DNA of 64,000 bases, from contig CP136062.1 of the NCBI GenBank assembly GCA_032622095.1, positions 1,304,001 to 1,368,000 of the forward strand, read 5' to 3'. Position numbers and translations under genes: made by a program. How positions within the stretch are numbered: the first letter of the stretch is position 1; each line of letters starts with the position of its first letter. The notes under the pieces are model-generated. The model did not search any database and was not told the origin of the DNA. It saw only the letters and a program-made list of their open reading frames with translations. Shown piece after piece: positions 60,039-64,000 of this stretch. Source of the stretch: Siphonodentalium dalli (Eukaryota > Mollusca > Scaphopoda > Gadilida > Siphonodentaliidae).

Positions 60039-61110
60039 TCAACACAAATAAACCAACTCAAGACTTACTATGCAGATGTGAGCCAGTTCTCGTGGAAATA
60101 AGCATCTAACAATATGATATAAGCCCGTATTGTGCTTATTTTCACAAGAACAGACATGAAAACAATACAATTAAACAACTCAACACATACCATGAAGATG
60201 TCAGGCTATTTTCCTGAAAATACGCATTTAATTTTGTTCATATAAGCTAACACTGGCTTATTTAATCGCAATTTTATATATATATATATAAGTTCTAGAT
60301 TGACCTAAAACACGGTTTTAAAAACCAACATACCCTCTTACAAATACGCACATAATCGACCTATAATGTGATTCTCAAATAAGCACATAATGGAGTCATA
60401 GCCGTGATTTAGTCTTATGGTGCGTGGGCCAAAATGAAAACACATATTAAAGAGCTTACACCTGAAAAGTCGTGGATTGGCCTATATGAGTCATTGTCCG
60501 CATATTATCTGCTTAGAATCGCCCCATTAGGCGTCGATATTGTGACTAAATTGCTCTAATTTTCAACACAAATAAACCAACTCAAGACTTACTATGCAGA
60601 TGTGAGCCAGTTCTCGTGGAAATAAGCATATAAACAATATGATATAAGCCCTATTGTGCTTATTTTCACAAGAACAGGCTTGAAAACAACACAATTAAAC
60701 AACTCAACACTTACCATGAAGATGTCAGGCTATTTTCCTGAAAATACGCATTTAATTTTGTTCATATAAGCTAATGTTGGCTTATTTAATCGCAATTTAA
60801 TATATATATAAGTTCTAGATTGACCTAAAACACGGTTTTAAAAACCAACATACCCTCTTACAAATACGCACATAATCGACCTATAATGTGAAATATGTAC
60901 ATATTGTGATTATTTGATTCTCAAATAAGCAAATAATGGAGTCATAGCCGTGATTTAGTCGTATGGTGCGTGGGCCACAGTGAAATCACATATTAAAGAG
61001 CGTACACCTGAAAAGTCGTGGATTGGCCTATATGTGTCATTGTCCGCATATTATCTGCTTAGAATTGCCCCATTATGCGTCGATATTGTGACTAAATTGC
61101 TCTAATTCTC
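60039..61110. repeat. tandem pair of 524-bp repeats rich in ATAAGC/GCTTAT
   Basis: TCAACACAAATAAACCAACT at 60039 recurs at 60563, and the rest follows in order with small indels (CTGAAAATACGCATTTAATT, GATTGACCTAAAACACGG, AAAGTCGTGGATTGGCC). The unit contains many ATAAGC and GCTTATT motifs in both orientations and short AT runs. No coding frame is seen. Confidence 0.9.
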
Positions 61111-61800
61111 AGCACATTATCGACTCAAAATGACTTATTCTAAGCAGATTATCTACCTAAAATAGTTTTTTATAAGCAGATAAAGTACGGGTTTTCAGGG
61201 GAACTTGCTGTTTAAAACAGTACAATGTGGGACTATTTACATACGACATAAGCCCATATTGTCATTATTTAATCTATAATTTTTCATCAACACGACTTAC
61301 CAAAGCTACCTACTTTGTATGTTGTGTTTTCACTATGGCCCGCGCCATTCAACGAAATATGTGCTTATTTCAGAATCAGATCATGGGATTATTTCCTCGA
61401 GAACATGCTGGAAAATAAAACGAATAAACCAACACAAAACGTACCATGCACATTTCATCCTCGTGAAAATAGGGCTTATTTTAATGTGCGAAATAAGCTC
61501 ATATTGGCGTTATATATAACCGCATTATACAATTCATATATGGACCTAAAAATCGTTTTTTTTAAATAGTCCAATATGGGACTATTTTCGTACGAAATAA
61601 ACCCATATTGGCATTGTTTAATCTACCTTTTTCATCGACACGACTTACCAGATTCACGCTCTTTATAATGTATGTTCACTGTGGCCCGCGCCGTTAACAG
61701 AAAATGGGCGTAAGCTCACTATGGACTTATTTCATAATCAAATCAGTCCAATGTGAATATTTAGGTTCAATATGAACCTATTACACGATGATATGTTGAA
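61111..61800. repeat. second repeat pair (~350 bp units) with ATAAGCCCATATTG motifs
   Basis: GTGGGACTATTTACATACGA (61226) and ATGGGACTATTTTCGTACGA (61576) start two related units with CATAAGCCCATATTG or AATAAACCCATATTG, CACGACTTACCA and GGCCCGCGCC in the same order. A short AATATTTAGGTTCAATATGA stretch follows at 61758-61777. Open frames at 61227-61569 are repeat-derived. Confidence 0.8.
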
Positions 61801-61989
61801 ATATAAGACGAGGTAACAGCTGTCAGATGACACAAATTCCAACCACCTGCGTGGCGTTAGTTATCAAGCAATGGCTAAACTATTTGTATTATGTTATTCA
61901 CACTCCAACGCTTGTGTTGTTCAAGAAGGGCTATGGTTCAGTTTGTCATATAACCTGACTCAATTGGTTGATTGTATCAAACGTTACAG

Positions 61990-62156
61990 GCATCGGAATA
62001 GAAACATGTCTGGTCGGCCATTTACTGGGCACACCCGCTGACGAAATTTTCCGAGAGGACAGCCATTTTGTCGTCGGTGAAATGCATCAAGACCTACATT
62101 TATATTCATTTCAACCCATAAAAGATGTTGTAATGGCATGCATGACCGAGCTATAA
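61990..62156 (+). CDS. exon-like open stretch, unrecognised protein C-terminus
   Basis: After CGTTACAG (ending 61989), a frame reads GIETCLVGHLLGTPADEIF, continues REDSHFVVGEMHQDLHLYSF and QPIKDVVMACMTEL, and stops at 62154-62156. The composition is protein-like and no repeat family overlaps it. As at 59916, the intron phase would be 1. The polypyrimidine tract before the AG is weak and no polyadenylation signal follows closely. It might be the terminal exon of the same gene as the 59916 stretch, with the repeat pair in the intron between, or a gene relic. I do not recognise it. Confidence 0.33.
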
Positions 62157-62867
62157 TGTCCAATGTAAGTCTTGACGAATGTCACCTACAACAAAATTGG
62201 GTGTACTCCCATGATCGAGTCGGGTCATATGCCAAAATGAACCAAAGTCCTTCGGGGACAAAATGTGCGTTATATATTTGATAACATTCTTTAAAACATT
62301 GTAGCTTGACAACGCCAGGTGGTGGGAATTTGGATAATCTGATAGATTGTTACCTTGTCTGATATATATATATGTCTTTGGGTGGTACCAAACACCTGTG
62401 ATATTTCATGCATGCACTCAACTTTGTAATCTAGCTAAATTTTAAACTTTATTTTATTTTTAAACGATAATATTATCATGATGTACTAAGTGTAACAGTA
62501 TATGTATCGTATCGTTGATCATGTAATATTACTCACAATCTTGAAGTTTAAATTAGCCTTGTTTATTTTATGCCAATGAATATATATATTACGGATACAG
62601 CTCATGCCGTTCGCTGTATATTCTAAAAAGACGAAACAATTATTTAACAAATTTCAAATCTTATTTCAAATTTTTTTCTCGGATCATATGGCAATTTCTG
62701 AATAATTCACAATCATGCAAATGTGTTTTCAACATGAGTTTCATAGAAGGAAGTGTTTGTTGTATTCTGAATTGTAACACAAATGTCTTTGAAGGTCCAA
62801 GAAATTAGTGCCACACTGAGATCCGATGGAAGTGTGATATTTTTTTTAACTGAACTTAGTATGCTTA
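62157..62867. other. no gene seen
   Basis: AT-rich sequence up to the terminus of the CT-rich Helitron-like element. Confidence 0.5.
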
Positions 62868-64000
62868 CTAGCTCATGTACCCGCCTTTGCGCGGGCCAAG
62901 TGTGGCACAATTCAAATAGTTCGTAATAAATTAGGAACTGACGTTTGCTAAAACTCCCCTAATTATTTCACCGGACTTGGAACAGACTGATTCACGGTAT
63001 TATGAATGACAGAATACACGCACGCTTTCGCTGTCCCGATAAGGTCATGTATAAAGAGCGTTCGAGTCGTACTTTATCCAAATGCGGTAAATATAAAGAG
63101 CGTTTATGTCGTGTTAGTCTTCTCGGTAATGCGAATATGACGCCATAACGTCAAAAAGCGATGTCGGTCAGCCTCATGACCCTTCCCAAGTTATTCGGGG
63201 AGTCGAAATACATATAAATCAAAAATTTCATCGCAAACGATGCAGAATTGTGGAAGTTATTCGACTCAGAATATTTTCAAGATTTCCTATATATATGCAA
63301 TATGTTCTCTCTCCACCCCCCCACCCCCACCCCACTAAACGCTATATATACATGCATGCGAACCATGTCCATGTTAAACGGAGAGTACAGATTCAAATCC
63401 ATGCCAAATTTCGTCGCAATCGGTGCAGAAATGTGAATGTTCAGCCTTCATCGTTCAACATTCGACTGCACATATTTTCACAAGTTCCTATATACAATTT
63501 ACACGGAGAATATTCTCGAAATTGCCAAAACTATATCTTTCTCTCTTTCTCTCATCTCTCTCTATCGTTCTCTCTCCCTCTGTGTCCATTTCTCTCTCTC
63601 TCTCTCTATCTCTCGCACTCACTCTATATATCTCTAGCTCCATTTCCCTTTCGATCTATCTTTCTCTCTCCCTCTATCCATTTCTCTCCCACGCACCCCC
63701 TCTCCCATCTCTATAGCTCTCTCTCTCTCTCTATCTCTATATATATCGCTCTCTCTAAGTATGTTCCTTATAGGCTTACTTCACAGGGAAATTATGTATG
63801 AGTAAATAGGCACCAGGTACAATTTCCTATATACCAAATACACGGAGAATAATTATAAAAATTACCAACCCTATATATCTCTTTCATCCACCCCACACCA
63901 TCAAACGATTTATATATGCGAACCATGCCGATGTTAACCGGAGAGTACAGATACATATGTTCTCTCTCTCCACACCCCACCCAAACGCTATATATGCATG
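62868..64000 (-). mobile_element. CT-rich Helitron-like element, third copy, runs off the window
   Basis: The minus-strand 3' terminus is well preserved: plus-strand A then CTAG (62868-62871), CTCATGTA spacer and hairpin CCCGCCTTTGCGCGGG (62880-62895). The body matches 34711 and 56813 in order (AAGTGTGGCA, CGCTTTCGCTGTCCCGATAA, the TAACGTCAAAAAGCGATGTC segment, core module, CT tract, AAATAGGCACCA linker, next core). It is more diverged and lies outside the large duplication, so it is an independent insertion. Its 5' end is beyond the window. Confidence 0.6.

Overview
This window looks like non-coding, transposon-rich DNA from an invertebrate animal, most likely a mollusc. It is AT-rich. It has no operons, no dense long open frames and no ribosomal or transfer RNA gene cluster. 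It is full of low-copy repeats, minisatellites, CT/CA/AT microsatellites and short DNA transposons. Degenerate tandem blocks of the 'AAAATCCAAGATGGC' and 'GGGCCATAACTC' type, ending in a GACAGAC-GGACGAC-GGATGCC module followed by an AATAGCTCA stretch, are to my knowledge typical of molluscan genomes. That assignment is an inference.

Layout. 1-19150 is unique-plus-repeat DNA with several well-delimited non-autonomous DNA transposons that can be read directly from their ends: a piggyBac-like element (TTAA target duplication), a Helitron-like element, a pogo/Tigger-like element with a decayed transposase tail, two hAT-like elements with perfect 8-bp target duplications, and a short element mixing 5S rRNA-like and tRNA promoter-like sequence. 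19151-35943 and 41229-~58990 are two direct copies of one roughly 16-18 kb block, offset by 22.08-22.10 kb. The block carries a 42-bp minisatellite, a 37-bp minisatellite with inverted arms, three head-to-tail Helitron-like elements, a 44-bp minisatellite, a candidate secreted-peptide first exon with a TATA box, and a CT-rich Helitron-like element at its right end. Between the copies (35944-41228) lies a second tandem series of Helitron-like elements on the minus strand, ending 95 bp before the second copy begins. 59000-64000 holds a 148-bp hairpin, two exon-like open stretches, tandem repeats dense in an ATAAGC/GCTTAT motif, and a third CT-rich Helitron-like element that runs off the window.

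Coding content is very small. The only candidate I would defend is the duplicated signal-peptide exon (33435-33534 and 55517-55616, minus strand). Two exon-like stretches near 60.0 and 62.1 kb are weaker. Nearly all other open frames fall in repeats or have no coding signature. The most interesting signals are the head-to-tail Helitron-like arrays, the large duplication with a step in divergence near its right end, and the composite 5S/tRNA-like element.
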